Shown here: positions 19,129 to 28,189 of the stretch, piece by piece | Layout: the number at the start of each line of letters is the position of its first letter | Numbering within the stretch: the first letter of the stretch is position 1 | NCBI RefSeq assembly: GCF_011045195.1 | Contig: NZ_CP049199.1 | Coordinates: 3,596,001-3,660,000, forward strand | Length of the DNA stretch: 64,000 nucleotides | Direction: 5' to 3' | Source of the DNA: Caulobacter soli | GTDB lineage: Bacteria; Pseudomonadota; Alphaproteobacteria; Caulobacterales; Caulobacteraceae | Position numbers and translations under genes: made by a program | The notes under the pieces: model-generated | The model's input: the letters and a program-made list of their open reading frames with translations, nothing else | Databases searched by the model: none | Told to the model about the DNA's origin: nothing

Positions 19129-19451
19129 TGGGCGGCCCCTTGCAGCCAGAACTGCGCACGCTGGGAGTTTTCGTTGTCGAGGAAGCCGCCGCGTCGCAGC
19201 ACTTCCAGTACTGCGCCGTCGGCGGGGTGACGCAGAGTAAGGTCACGCCCAGTCTCGGCCGCCTTCCGACGAGCGGACTCAAGCAACTGAACGAAGGTCA
19301 GGTCGATTTCGGCCACGCCATCGATGTCCACGACGACAGGACCGTCCTGTCGCAGGGCGGCTCCCAGCTCTTCGTGAGCTTGAACAATATTGGAAACCGT
19401 CAGATCACCGACAAAGGTGATCAGGTTGTGTTCGACGCCTGCCAATAACAT
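19125..19451 (-). CDS. STAS-domain protein heading the che operon
   Basis: A 108-residue single STAS domain, the fold of anti-sigma-factor antagonists. The pattern VVVDIDGVAEIDLTFVQLLE matches the loop region, but the residue where SpoIIAA-type proteins have a phosphorylatable serine reads D-L-T, leaving threonine as the only candidate. It is the first gene of the leftward operon and overlaps cheY by ATGA, so it is made together with the chemosensory proteins. A comparable STAS gene placed before cheY and cheA is known from a few chemosensory clusters; its job here is inferred to be regulatory or structural. Confidence 0.85.
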   Translation of the reverse strand: MLLAGVEHNLITFVGDLTVSNIVQAHEELGAALRQDGPVVVDIDGVAEIDLTFVQLLESARRKAAETGRDLTLRHPADGAVLEVLRRGGFLDNENSQRAQFWLQGAAQ

Positions 19452-19789
19452 CAGCCCCCGCTGGAAAGTAAGTATCGGCGTTATGCGAAATCTTTTCTAA
19501 ATGTAACCTTGTGGGAGGCGAATTAAATTACGGTAAACGGGACAACCTCTGGGGGAGCGGCAATTTGTCTCGTTCCCGGTGCGCCATTGGCCGACGCCCT
19601 CCCGCCCCTCGAAGCGAATACAACCCATTGTTTTCCAGGACGGTTCGCGGTCGCGATGTTTTCCGTCAAACGCCGTCCGCTGATCGACTTGCGCCGAATG
19701 GCGGGACTAGGCTGACCCTGCCTCCATCGGATCAGGCGCGCCGAACGACGCCTGAGGCCGCCGGCGGAACCGGCAAAGGGGCGGACACC
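19452..19789. other. Divergent intergenic region between che operon and hydrolase
   Basis: About 340 bases with locally lower GC than the neighbours, especially 19485-19570. It must hold the promoter of the STAS-che operon on the minus strand and that of the hydrolase on the plus strand. The open frame running in from 19511 toward the hydrolase has no domain and atypical composition, so it is not taken as coding. No operator was recognised. Confidence 0.4.
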
Positions 19790-20656
19790 ATGGCGCGAAT
19801 TTCGATCTTGGGCGTCGACGTCGAATACGAGCTGCTGGGCGAGCCGAACGCCCCGGCGGTCGCCATCACGCCCGGCGGCCGGTTTTCGAAGGACACCCCG
19901 GGGATCCGCGAACTGGGCCAGGCCCTGGCCGCCGGCGGTCGCCGCGTGCTGTTGTGGGACCGCCCCAACTGCGGCGCCTCGGACATCTCGTTCGACGCCG
20001 ACGGCGAATCCGACCTGCACGCGCGGACGCTGCTGGCGCTGATCGACGCGCTGGACCTGGGTCCGACGGCCCTGGCCGCGGGCTCGGCCGGCTCACGGAT
20101 CTCGCTGATCGCGGCGTCGCGCGAACCCGACAAGGTCTCGCACTTGGCGCTGTGGTGGATCAGCGGCGGCGTCGTCAGCCTGATCACCCTGGCCAACTAC
20201 TACTGCTGCGACTACGCCCTGGCGGCCAGCGCGGGCGGCATGCCGGCTGTCGTCGCCCTGCCCGGCTGGGCCGAGCAGATCGCGCGCAATCCCAAGAACC
20301 GCGACATCCTGCTGGCCCAGGACCCGGCGCGCTTCATCCAGAAGATGGAGCAATGGGCGTCGGTCTATCTGCCGGTGGCGGACTCGCCGGTGCCGGGCAT
20401 GACGCCCGCCGATTTCGCCAGGCTGCGCATGCCGACGCTGCTGTTCCAGAACGGCCTCAGCGACATCAGCCACACCCGCGCCACCAGCGACTGGGTAAGC
20501 CGGCTGATCCCGCACGCCGACCTGCGCGATCCGCCCTGGCCGGACCAGGAGTGGAACCAGCGCATGCTCAGCAAGACGCCGGACGGCAAGCCGGGCCTGT
20601 TCGCCGGATGGCCGGCGCTGGCGCCCGCCATCCTGGAGTTCACGGCGATCCAATAG
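19790..20656 (+). CDS. Alpha/beta hydrolase
   Basis: A 288-residue alpha/beta-hydrolase-fold protein. It shows an oxyanion-hole segment (ITPGGRFSKD) and a nucleophile elbow of the A-G-S-A-G form near residue 97, where many relatives have GxSxG. A late histidine lies in LIPHADLRDPPW. The substrate is unknown. The ATG at 19790 begins the conserved domain; the earlier open frame is not conserved in type. The next gene, a PAS kinase, starts 140 bases on and appears unrelated. Confidence 0.75.
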   Translation: MARISILGVDVEYELLGEPNAPAVAITPGGRFSKDTPGIRELGQALAAGGRRVLLWDRPNCGASDISFDADGESDLHARTLLALIDALDLGPTALAAGSAGSRISLIAASREPDKVSHLALWWISGGVVSLITLANYYCCDYALAASAGGMPAVVALPGWAEQIARNPKNRDILLAQDPARFIQKMEQWASVYLPVADSPVPGMTPADFARLRMPTLLFQNGLSDISHTRATSDWVSRLIPHADLRDPPWPDQEWNQRMLSKTPDGKPGLFAGWPALAPAILEFTAIQ

Positions 20657-20796
20657 GCGTCGACGGACCGCGACACGCGGCGGTTCGAGTTGCGCCGCAC
20701 CGCCAAGCGCGCGATGGTCCGTCGACATCGCCCGTTTCGCGGAACCCCGCCTCGGGCGCCGAGTTTCACAACCTGCACAATGCCCCAGGACACTCG

Positions 20797-22731
20797 ATGC
20801 TATCCCGTCGCCTGACCGACTTGGACCAGGCTGGCCGTTTCCAGCTGCTGATCGACGCGGTCAAGGACTACGCCATCTACCTGCTCGACGCCGACGGGTG
20901 CGTGGCGACCTGGAACACCGGCGCCCAGCTGTTCAAGGGCTACACCGCCGACGAGATCATCGGCCATCACTTCTCGACCTTCTACACCCCGGAAGACCGC
21001 GAGGCCGGCCTGCCCGAACACGCCCTGAAAACCGCCGCCGAAGCCGGCCGGTTCGAGGCCGAGGGCTGGCGGGTGCGCAAGGACGGCACGCGCTTCTGGA
21101 CCCATGTGGTGATCGATCCGGTGATCGATGCGGGCCAGTTGATCGGCTACGCCAAGATCACCCGCGACGTCTCCGAGCGTCGCGCCGCCGACCAGGCGTT
21201 GCGCGAAAGCGAGCGCCAATTCCGGCTGCTGATCCAGGGCGTCCACGACTACGCCATCTACATGCTCGATCCCGAAGGCGCCGTCACCAACTGGAACGCC
21301 GGGGCCCAGGCCATCAAGGGCTACACCGCGGGCGAGATCGTGGGCCGCCATTTCTCGCTGTTCTACACGCCTGAAGACCGCGAGGCGGGCGCGCCGGCCG
21401 CCGCCCTGGCCACCGCGTTGCGCGAAGGCAAGTTCTCGGGCGAGGCCCAGCGCATGCGCAAGAACGGCGAGCGGTTCTGGGCCAGCGTGGTGATCGATCC
21501 GATCCACGACGAGGCCGGCCGGCTGCTGGGCTTCGCCAAGGTGACCCGCGACATCACCGAGAAGCGCCTGGCCGAGGAAGAACTGGAGCGCTCGCGCGAA
21601 GCCCTGGTCCAGGCCCAGAAGATGGAAGCGATCGGGCGGCTGACCGGCGGCGTCGCCCACGACTTCAACAACCTGCTGACCGTGATCCGCGCCTCGGCCG
21701 ACTTCCTGCGCCGGCCCAATCTGACCGAGGAAAAACGCGTCCGCTATGTCGAGGCGATCGCCGAAACCGCCGATCGCGCCGCGACCCTGACCGGCCAACT
21801 GCTGGCCTTCGCTCGCCGCCAGCCCCTGCAGCCGGAAGTCTTCGACGTCTGCGCGCGCCTGCGCGGCCTGCACCGGATCATCGGCAGCACCATCGGCTCG
21901 TCGGTGGTCATCGAGACCGACCTGCCCGAGACCGAACACGTGGTCGAGGCCGATCCCAGCCAGTTCGACACCGCCGTCCTCAACATGGTCATCAACGCCC
22001 GGGACGCGATGCCGCGCGGCGGCACGATCAAGCTGCGCGCCAGGATCGCGAACGGCGTCCCGGCGGTTCGCGGCCACGCCGCCGCCAGCGGGGCGTTCAT
22101 CGCCGTCGACATCGCCGACAACGGCACGGGCATGCCGCCCGAAACCCTTCAGAAGATCTTCGAGCCGTTCTTCACGACCAAGCCGGTCGACAAGGGCACG
22201 GGCTTGGGCCTCAGCCAGGTCTATGGCTTCGCCAAGCAGTCGCGGGGCGAAATCGACGTCGCCAGCCAGCAGGACGTCGGCACGACCTTCACGCTCTACC
22301 TGCCCAGCGCCGATGGCCAGCCGCTGACGGCCATCGCCCCGGTCGCCACCCTGGTGGACCTGTCGGCGGTGACCGCGCGCCGCGTCCTGCTGGTCGAGGA
22401 CAACGAGGGCGTGGGCAAGTTCGCCGCCGGCCTGCTCAAGGAGCTGGGCCAGACCGTCACCTGGGTCGGCGACGGCCAAGCCGCGCTCAAGCAGCTGGAC
22501 GCCAATCCCGAAGCCTTCGACCTGGTGTTCTCCGACGTGGTCATGCCGGGCATCAGCGGGCTCGAACTGGCCCAGCTGATCCGGCAGCGCTGGCCCAAGC
22601 TGCAGGTGGTGCTGACCAGCGGCTACAGCCACGTCATCGCCGAGCAAGGCGCCCAGGGCTTCCCCCTGGTGCGCAAGCCCTATTCGATCGACGGCCTGCT
22701 GACGATCCTGGCCTCGAAGACCGGCGGCTAG
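20797..22731 (+). CDS. PAS-PAS hybrid histidine kinase
   Basis: Cytoplasmic 644-residue hybrid kinase. Two PAS domains (about 15-125 and 140-255) are near copies of each other: both contain DYAIY, KGYTA-EI and FYTPEDREAG, so they come from internal duplication. HisKA follows with GGVAHDFNNLLTV (H288), an ATPase domain with GTGLGLSQVYGF, and a C-terminal receiver with acceptor D580 (FSDVVMPG). The H-D-F-N-N box is the type common in bacteriophytochrome- and FixL-like kinases, but no heme or chromophore residue is clear. The start ATG at 20797 directly precedes the first PAS. It ends four bases into the convergent GST-like gene. Confidence 0.92.
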   Translation: MLSRRLTDLDQAGRFQLLIDAVKDYAIYLLDADGCVATWNTGAQLFKGYTADEIIGHHFSTFYTPEDREAGLPEHALKTAAEAGRFEAEGWRVRKDGTRFWTHVVIDPVIDAGQLIGYAKITRDVSERRAADQALRESERQFRLLIQGVHDYAIYMLDPEGAVTNWNAGAQAIKGYTAGEIVGRHFSLFYTPEDREAGAPAAALATALREGKFSGEAQRMRKNGERFWASVVIDPIHDEAGRLLGFAKVTRDITEKRLAEEELERSREALVQAQKMEAIGRLTGGVAHDFNNLLTVIRASADFLRRPNLTEEKRVRYVEAIAETADRAATLTGQLLAFARRQPLQPEVFDVCARLRGLHRIIGSTIGSSVVIETDLPETEHVVEADPSQFDTAVLNMVINARDAMPRGGTIKLRARIANGVPAVRGHAAASGAFIAVDIADNGTGMPPETLQKIFEPFFTTKPVDKGTGLGLSQVYGFAKQSRGEIDVASQQDVGTTFTLYLPSADGQPLTAIAPVATLVDLSAVTARRVLLVEDNEGVGKFAAGLLKELGQTVTWVGDGQAALKQLDANPEAFDLVFSDVVMPGISGLELAQLIRQRWPKLQVVLTSGYSHVIAEQGAQGFPLVRKPYSIDGLLTILASKTGG

Positions 22732-23465
22732 GCCGCCCGGCACATCTCCTCGGCCTTCTCGGGCGCCCAGTCCGGATAGTACCCCGCCATCATCCGCTCG
22801 GCGTAGTTCACCAGGTTGGGCAGACTCTCGGCCCGGCGGCGCAGCGGCGAGTCAAAGAACGGCGTCAGGATCTGGGCCAGCATGGCGAAGACGATGGCGT
22901 CGACGCTGGTGGGCCGGTGGCCCATCATGAACGACTTGCTCCCCAGCATCTCCGACAGGGCGGTCAGCGACCAGGCGCCCAGCTCGACGATCTCGTCGGG
23001 CGAGTGGCGGCCGATGCCGACGGCCTTCAGATTGGTCTGCACCGCGCCCAGCAGGCCGTCGATCGCGTCAGCCCGCGCCTCGCCCGGCATGCCCTCGAAC
23101 CAGCGGGCCGGGCCCTTGGCGAAGTTGTCGTCGTCGAAGAACCGGAAGTGGCAACTGGCCCAGCCCAGGTGGTTCTCGACCATCCGCTCGATCGCCCAGG
23201 CCTGGCCGCGCTGGGCCTTGCTGAGACCGGCGTCCAGGTCGACGCCGTAGCTGCGCTCGATATAGGCCCGAATGAAGGTGGAGTCGGCCACCTTGATCCC
23301 GTCGTCGTCGATCCACGGCAGTTGGCCCTTGGGCGAGGTCTCCGGATGAGCCGGCAGCTTCTGGTACCAGAGGCCGGCCATCTTCAGATGGATCTCGGTC
23401 TTGGTGACATAGGGGCTGCCTTCGGGGAGGCCGTAGGCGGGTCCGGCGGCGTAGAGCGTGATCAT
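22728..23465 (-). CDS. Glutathione S-transferase-like protein
   Basis: A 245-residue protein with an N-terminal thioredoxin-like domain (ITLYAAGPAYGLPEGSPYVTK, then KGQLPWIDDDG, then the ADSTFI segment) and a helical C-terminal domain typical of the GST/metaxin-like branch. No catalytic cysteine motif is apparent, so glutathione transfer is not assured. The ATG at 23465 is preceded by GGAGAGA; the longer frame is rejected. It is divergent from the WYL regulator at 23588, which probably controls it. Confidence 0.8.
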   Translation of the reverse strand: MITLYAAGPAYGLPEGSPYVTKTEIHLKMAGLWYQKLPAHPETSPKGQLPWIDDDGIKVADSTFIRAYIERSYGVDLDAGLSKAQRGQAWAIERMVENHLGWASCHFRFFDDDNFAKGPARWFEGMPGEARADAIDGLLGAVQTNLKAVGIGRHSPDEIVELGAWSLTALSEMLGSKSFMMGHRPTSVDAIVFAMLAQILTPFFDSPLRRRAESLPNLVNYAERMMAGYYPDWAPEKAEEMCRAA

Positions 23466-23544
23466 GGTGGTCTCTCCCTGCTGAGCCGCCTCTCGTGATC
23501 CCGTCCAAGACCTCGGTTGCGACATTCGGACGCTACCGCCATCC

Positions 23545-23566
23545 TGCTGCCAGCATGCTGTCAGCA
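23545..23566. promoter_or_regulatory. Two tandem 11-bp palindromes, candidate WYL operator
   Basis: TGCTGCCAGCA and TGCTGTCAGCA follow each other without a gap. Each is a perfect palindrome around its central base. They lie 22 bases before the WYL regulator start and about 80 bases before the divergent GST-like gene, a natural place for an operator shared by both. Regulator assignment is inference. Confidence 0.6.
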
Positions 23567-23587
23567 TCGGTCGAGCACAGTGAAGCC

Positions 23588-24313
23588 ATGAGACGCGCCG
23601 AACGCCTTTTCCAGATCATCCAGATCCTGCGCCGCAGTCGCCAGCCGGTCACGGCCGACGCCATGGCGTCGGAGCTGGAGACCTCCAAACGCAGCGTTTA
23701 TCGCGACATCGCCGCCTTGATCGGCCAGAGGGCGCCCATCCGCGGCGAGGCGGGCGTCGGCTACGTGCTGGAGGCCGGATACGACATGCCGCCCCTGATG
23801 CTGACACCGGACGAGATCGAGGCCGCCGTGCTGGGGGCCCAGTGGGTCGCCGGACGCGGCGACCCGGTGCTCGCCACCGCCGCCAACGACCTGATCGCCA
23901 AGATCGCCGCCGCCGTGCCCGAGCAGCTGCGGCCCTATGTGCTGACGCCCGCCACCGGGACCGGCACGAACTGGAAGGCCCTGCCCGACGGCATCGACAT
24001 CGCCCAGACCCGGGCCTGGATCCACGCCGGCCGCAAGATCCGCCTGGACTATCGCGACGAAAAGGGCGCGGTCAGCCAGCGGGTGATCTGGCCGGTGACG
24101 GTGGGCTATCTGGACACCGTGCGCCTGCTGATCGGCTGGTGCGAACTGCGCAACGACTTCCGCAACTTCCGCACCGATCGGATCGAGGGCGCGCAGTTCC
24201 TGGACGAGCGCCACGGCCAGCGGCCCGGCGTGCTGCGGACGAAATGGCAGCGGGCGCTGGAGGAAGAGCGCAAGCGCTGGGCGGCCAAGGGCGAGGGCTG
24301 CTCGCCTACTTGA
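23588..24313 (+). CDS. HTH/WYL-domain transcriptional regulator (YafY-like)
   Basis: A 241-residue DeoR-like regulator. Its N-terminal winged helix (MRRAERLFQIIQILRR, then TSKRSVYRDIAAL) is followed by a WYL-type ligand-binding domain (about 130-215), where the RLLIGWCELRNDFRNFRTDRI block is typical. Such regulators often control a divergently transcribed neighbour; here that is the GST-like gene. Start chosen at the ATG that begins the HTH. Its end overlaps the convergent small gene at 24306 by eight bases. Confidence 0.88.
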   Translation: MRRAERLFQIIQILRRSRQPVTADAMASELETSKRSVYRDIAALIGQRAPIRGEAGVGYVLEAGYDMPPLMLTPDEIEAAVLGAQWVAGRGDPVLATAANDLIAKIAAAVPEQLRPYVLTPATGTGTNWKALPDGIDIAQTRAWIHAGRKIRLDYRDEKGAVSQRVIWPVTVGYLDTVRLLIGWCELRNDFRNFRTDRIEGAQFLDERHGQRPGVLRTKWQRALEEERKRWAAKGEGCSPT

Positions 24314-24707
24314 CGTCGGCCAGCATCTGATCGCCCACGCCGTCGCAGTTCCAGTCGGCCGAGACCATGCCGGTCCTGGGATTGTACAGCGCGCCGGCGT
24401 CGATCACGCCGTCCCCGTCGCGGTCGGCGTAGAGATGGCGCTGGGTCATCGGGCGATAGTCGCCCTTCCGGGCGTAGAGCTTCGTGCGCCCCAGGGTCCA
24501 GACCATGGCCAGGGAGGTCTTCTCGACTCGCTCGCCCCCGAAGCCGCCCAGCAGCTTCAGCCGCATCTCGGCGATGTTCACGCCCAGATGGTCGGCGTCC
24601 GCGTGCTCCGTGTAGGAGGGGACCGTCGGCTTGCCCAGGCGGGCCTGAAGGTCGGCGATGGTCGTGGTCGAGGCCGTCGAGACGGCCAGCAGCGCGACAA
24701 GGATCAT
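24306..24707 (-). CDS. Small exported protein with EF-hand-like loop
   Basis: A 133-residue protein with a short N-terminal hydrophobic segment (MILVALLAV) that could be a signal sequence. Near the C terminus, DRDGDGVIDAG resembles a calcium-binding EF-hand or dockerin-type loop, and a second Asp-containing stretch (DWNCDGVGDQ) follows. It is downstream of the esterase at 24737, separated by 29 bases, and may be co-transcribed. Function unknown. Confidence 0.65.
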   Translation of the reverse strand: MILVALLAVSTASTTTIADLQARLGKPTVPSYTEHADADHLGVNIAEMRLKLLGGFGGERVEKTSLAMVWTLGRTKLYARKGDYRPMTQRHLYADRDGDGVIDAGALYNPRTGMVSADWNCDGVGDQMLADVK

Positions 24708-24736
24708 CGTGAACCCCCGTTTTCTAATCCAGGATT

Positions 24737-25726
24737 TCAGATCCCGTGCCGCTTGGCGAAGGTCTCGAACAGGCTCGGCCAGGCCGCGACCGGCTTGCCG
24801 GCGATGGAGCGCAGGCCAAAGCCGTGGCCGCCCTCCTCGAAGATGTGCATCTCGGTCGGGACCGCCTTGGCCTTCAGGGCCGTGAACATCATCAGGCTGT
24901 TGGCCACCGGCACGGTCTTGTCGTCGGCGGCGTGGACCAGGAACACCGGCGGGACGCGGTCGGTGACGTTCTGGTCGGGCGAATAGAGCGCGATCTGCTC
25001 GGCCGTCGGCGTCGGCCCCAGCAGTTGCTTGCGCGAGCCGCCGTGGGCCGGGCCGTCGACCATGGTCACCACCGGATACATCAGGCACGACAGGTCGGGG
25101 CGGGCCGACAGGTCGTCGGCGGCGTCGACCTTGTCATAAACCTTGGCGTCGAAGCGGGTGGTCAGGCTGGCGGCCAGGTGCCCGCCGGCCGAGAAGCCCA
25201 TGATCGAGACCCGGGCCGGGTCGAACTTCATGTTCGCCGCCTTCGAACGGACCAGACGCACGGCGCGCTGGGCGTCCTGCAGCGGGGCGTCGGGGCCCGC
25301 GCCCCAGTGGTCGCCCGGCAGGCGGTACAGCAGGACGAAACAGGTGTAGCCGCGATCGGCCAGCCAGCGGCCGGTCTCGAAGCCCTCCTTGTCGCTGACC
25401 ACGCGCTCGTAGCCGCCGCCGGGCATCAGCACCACCGCCGCGCCGTTCGGCTTGGCCGGGCGGAAGACGGTCAGGGTCGGCTTGCGGGTGTGGGTGGTGG
25501 CGCGGTCGCGCAGACCGTTGGGGTCGCCCCGCTCGACCACGGTCTCGACGGCGGTGACGCCGGCCGAGCCGGGCGCGTCGCCGGGCCACAGGGGAAAGAC
25601 TTCGGTCGGATCCATCGGGGACTTCTGGGGTTGGGCGGCGTCTGGCCTAGCTTGCGCCATGCCCGCCAGCAGCGATGTCAACAGGCCTCCCGTGAGGGTA
25701 GCCAGGGTTCCCCGGCGGTTGAACAT
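24737..25726 (-). CDS. Exported alpha/beta hydrolase (acetylxylan-esterase-like)
   Basis: A 329-residue esterase of the BD-FAE/acetylxylan esterase type. It has a probable Tat-type signal (RRGTLATL with a hydrophobic run to about 25), an oxyanion motif PGGGYERV, the nucleophile in GFSAGGHLAASL, an aspartate in HAADDKTVP and a histidine in EEGGHGFGL. These make a full Ser-Asp-His triad. It likely deacetylates plant polysaccharides or similar esters outside the cytoplasm (family-based inference). It precedes the small exported gene in the same direction. Confidence 0.87.
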   Translation of the reverse strand: MFNRRGTLATLTGGLLTSLLAGMAQARPDAAQPQKSPMDPTEVFPLWPGDAPGSAGVTAVETVVERGDPNGLRDRATTHTRKPTLTVFRPAKPNGAAVVLMPGGGYERVVSDKEGFETGRWLADRGYTCFVLLYRLPGDHWGAGPDAPLQDAQRAVRLVRSKAANMKFDPARVSIMGFSAGGHLAASLTTRFDAKVYDKVDAADDLSARPDLSCLMYPVVTMVDGPAHGGSRKQLLGPTPTAEQIALYSPDQNVTDRVPPVFLVHAADDKTVPVANSLMMFTALKAKAVPTEMHIFEEGGHGFGLRSIAGKPVAAWPSLFETFAKRHGI

Positions 25727-25798
25727 GCGACCTCCCTAAGCGACGCGCAGGGACCCTACGGCGGCCCTGTCGTTCCGGCAAGTCACCGGTGTCATCGG

Positions 25799-26635
25799 CT
25801 AAAACCAGGGGGCCGCGAACCGCAGGTGGTGCAGCACGATCCCGCTGGTGGTGGCCACGTTCAGCGAGTCGAAGCCGTTGGCCATCGGGATGCCGACGGT
25901 TCGCACCCGGTCCATGACGGCCCGGGACAACCCCGGCCCTTCCGCGCCCAGCAGCACCGCCGAGCGGGCCGGCGGGGCCAGCCTCGCCAAGGTCTCGCCG
26001 GCGGCCGGGCTCAGGGCCAGGCCCTGGAAGTCGTGACGCGCCAGCAGGTCGACGACATCCTCGCCCGGCGCCAGCCAGGCGGTGGGCACGCTGAGCGTCG
26101 CGCCGATCGAGACGCGGATGGCCTTGCGATAGAAGGGATCGCAGCAGTCGCCGTCCAGGATCACGCCGTCGACGCCGAACGCGGCGGCGTTGCGGAAGAT
26201 GCCGCCCAGATTGTCGTGGTTGGCGATGCCCATCAGCACCAGCACCACCGCGCGAGGGCTCGAACGCGCCAACAGCGCTTCGGCCGACAACTGTTCGGGC
26301 TTCTCGCCCACGGCCAGGACGCCGCGATGCAGATGGAAGCCGGCGATGGCGTCCAGCACCGCCTGGCCGACGACATAGACCGGAACGTCCGGTGGCAGGC
26401 CGTCGAACACCTCGCCCAGCTTGTCGGCGCGCTTGCCGTCGATCAGCAGCGATCGCACCCGTTCCGGCGCGTCGCGGACGAAGGCCCGCAGCACCGTCTC
26501 GCCCTCGGCGATGAACAGCCCCTGGCGGCCGACCAGGTCGCGCTCCTTGATGTCGCGATAGGCCGCCACGCGCGGGTCGCTCGGGTCGTCGATGGGGATC
26601 AGGTCGGGCACGGAACCTCGGACGAGCGTTTTCAA
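25799..26635 (-). CDS. SpoU/TrmH-family RNA 2'-O-methyltransferase
   Basis: A 278-residue RNA methyltransferase of the SpoU (SPOUT) class. Motif 1 (IANHDNLGGIFRNAAAFG), motif 2 (LLGAEGPGLS) and motif 3 (IPMANGFDSLNVATTSGI) are all present, with a substrate-binding N-terminal domain. It methylates ribose 2'-OH in rRNA or tRNA; the exact site cannot be read. It stands alone, with the MFS gene 52 bases upstream in the same direction. Confidence 0.92.
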   Translation of the reverse strand: MKTLVRGSVPDLIPIDDPSDPRVAAYRDIKERDLVGRQGLFIAEGETVLRAFVRDAPERVRSLLIDGKRADKLGEVFDGLPPDVPVYVVGQAVLDAIAGFHLHRGVLAVGEKPEQLSAEALLARSSPRAVVLVLMGIANHDNLGGIFRNAAAFGVDGVILDGDCCDPFYRKAIRVSIGATLSVPTAWLAPGEDVVDLLARHDFQGLALSPAAGETLARLAPPARSAVLLGAEGPGLSRAVMDRVRTVGIPMANGFDSLNVATTSGIVLHHLRFAAPWF

Positions 26636-26687
26636 GCGAAGTGGCCGCCGGTTCGCGTGAAGAAAACGCGCAAACCAAAAAGCAGGC

Positions 26688-27974
26688 TTACCGCACGCCC
26701 CGTATCGGAAGGATCGTCAGACCGCCAGCCATCGCCAGTCCGGCGGCCACCAGATAGAGGGCGTGATAGTTGACGTGGGCCGGGCCCAGCACCCACATCG
26801 CCAGGACCGGCGCCATGGCCTGGGGCAAGGTGTTGGCGAGGTTGATCACCCCCAGGTCCTTGCCGGCGTCCTTCTGCGAGGGCAGCACCTGGCTGACCAG
26901 GGCGATGTCGACGGCGTAGTAGCAGCCCACCGCGCAGCCGAAGATCACGAAGCCGGCCACCACCACCGGCCATCCCGGCACCAGCGAGAAGACGATCATC
27001 GCCATCGCCAGCACCATGGCGGCTCCGGAGGCGAACAGCTTGCGGCGCTTCAGTCGGTCCGACAGCATCCCGCCCAGCATGCCGCACGCGACGTTGGCGG
27101 CGGTATAGACGGTGGTCAGCAGCGCCATGCCCTGCTCGGCGTGGCGGCCGGGAAACAGGACCGAATAGTGCAGCGCGTCCTGCAGATAGAACAGCATGTA
27201 GCACTGGGTCAGGGTGATCGCGACCAGCACCATGAACCGGCTGGCCCAGGCCAGGGCGAAGTCGGGATGGGCGCGCGGATCGATCCAGAACCCGGCCAGA
27301 AAGCTTCGCCAGTCCAGCGGCGGCCGCTCGCCGGGCGGCAGTGGCGTGTCTTTCAGACCCAGGGCGAACGGCGCGACCGCCACCAGCAGCACCACGCCGA
27401 TGGCCAGGTAGCGCGAGGCCTCGCTGACCAGCAGGCCGCCAACCAGGATCGCCCCGGCCATGGCGCCGATCGGATGACCCAGGCTGAGGAACGCCGCCAC
27501 CCTGCCCTTCTGGGCGTCGGGCACCCGGTCGGGCAGCACCGCCAGCATGGCCGAGAACATCAGGTTGAAGGCCAGCTGGAAACAGACCAGGCCCGCCACC
27601 AGCTGGGCCGCGCCGTGGGCCGCCATGATCACGAAATACGAAGCTGTCGTGCCCAGGGCCCCGACCACCATCCACGGGCGACGACGCCCGAAGCGCGAGG
27701 TCGTCCGGTCGCTGATCGCGCCGGCCAGCAGGTTGGCGAGACTGGCGGTGAGCGAACCCAGGATGGCGACCTGGCTCAGCAGCACGGCCTTGTCGCCCGA
27801 AGCGATGGCCTCGGCCTTCAGCGGCAGCAGCACCTGCAGCAGGGGCATGAAACTGACATAGGCCCCGATCTGGGCCAGGGTGAAGGCGGCGATGAAGCTG
27901 GGCCTTACGGGGATGGTCGGCTTGGCCTTGTCGATTCCCGAAACCCCCGCCCCCAAAACCCCAGTCGCTGTCAT
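26688..27974 (-). CDS. MFS transporter, probably a sugar symporter
   Basis: A 428-residue membrane protein with about twelve hydrophobic segments and the MFS loop DRTTSRFGRRRPWM between TM2 and TM3. The ATG at 27974 follows a strong GGGGAGG ribosome site; upstream in-frame codons are not used. It is divergent from a LacI-type regulator at 28190. That arrangement suggests LacI-controlled uptake of a sugar or glycoside, related to the GPH/sucrose-type MFS group (inference). Confidence 0.88.
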   Translation of the reverse strand: MTATGVLGAGVSGIDKAKPTIPVRPSFIAAFTLAQIGAYVSFMPLLQVLLPLKAEAIASGDKAVLLSQVAILGSLTASLANLLAGAISDRTTSRFGRRRPWMVVGALGTTASYFVIMAAHGAAQLVAGLVCFQLAFNLMFSAMLAVLPDRVPDAQKGRVAAFLSLGHPIGAMAGAILVGGLLVSEASRYLAIGVVLLVAVAPFALGLKDTPLPPGERPPLDWRSFLAGFWIDPRAHPDFALAWASRFMVLVAITLTQCYMLFYLQDALHYSVLFPGRHAEQGMALLTTVYTAANVACGMLGGMLSDRLKRRKLFASGAAMVLAMAMIVFSLVPGWPVVVAGFVIFGCAVGCYYAVDIALVSQVLPSQKDAGKDLGVINLANTLPQAMAPVLAMWVLGPAHVNYHALYLVAAGLAMAGGLTILPIRGVR

Positions 27975-28189
27975 CACGCCTCCCCGTTCACACGCGGTCT
28001 TCGCCGCGTTTGCCCCTGACACTGGCCTTCCAGGCGAGGCGACACAAGCCACGAGCGACCGGCCCCCTATTTTTGATCTGGGCTTTTTTGATCGGGAGCG
28101 TCGCCTTGTACCGTCCAGTTGCACTAGGCTGGCGACATGAACATGAGTCCCGACCATCAGGACCGAAACAAACGGAATCGGGCGGCCCC

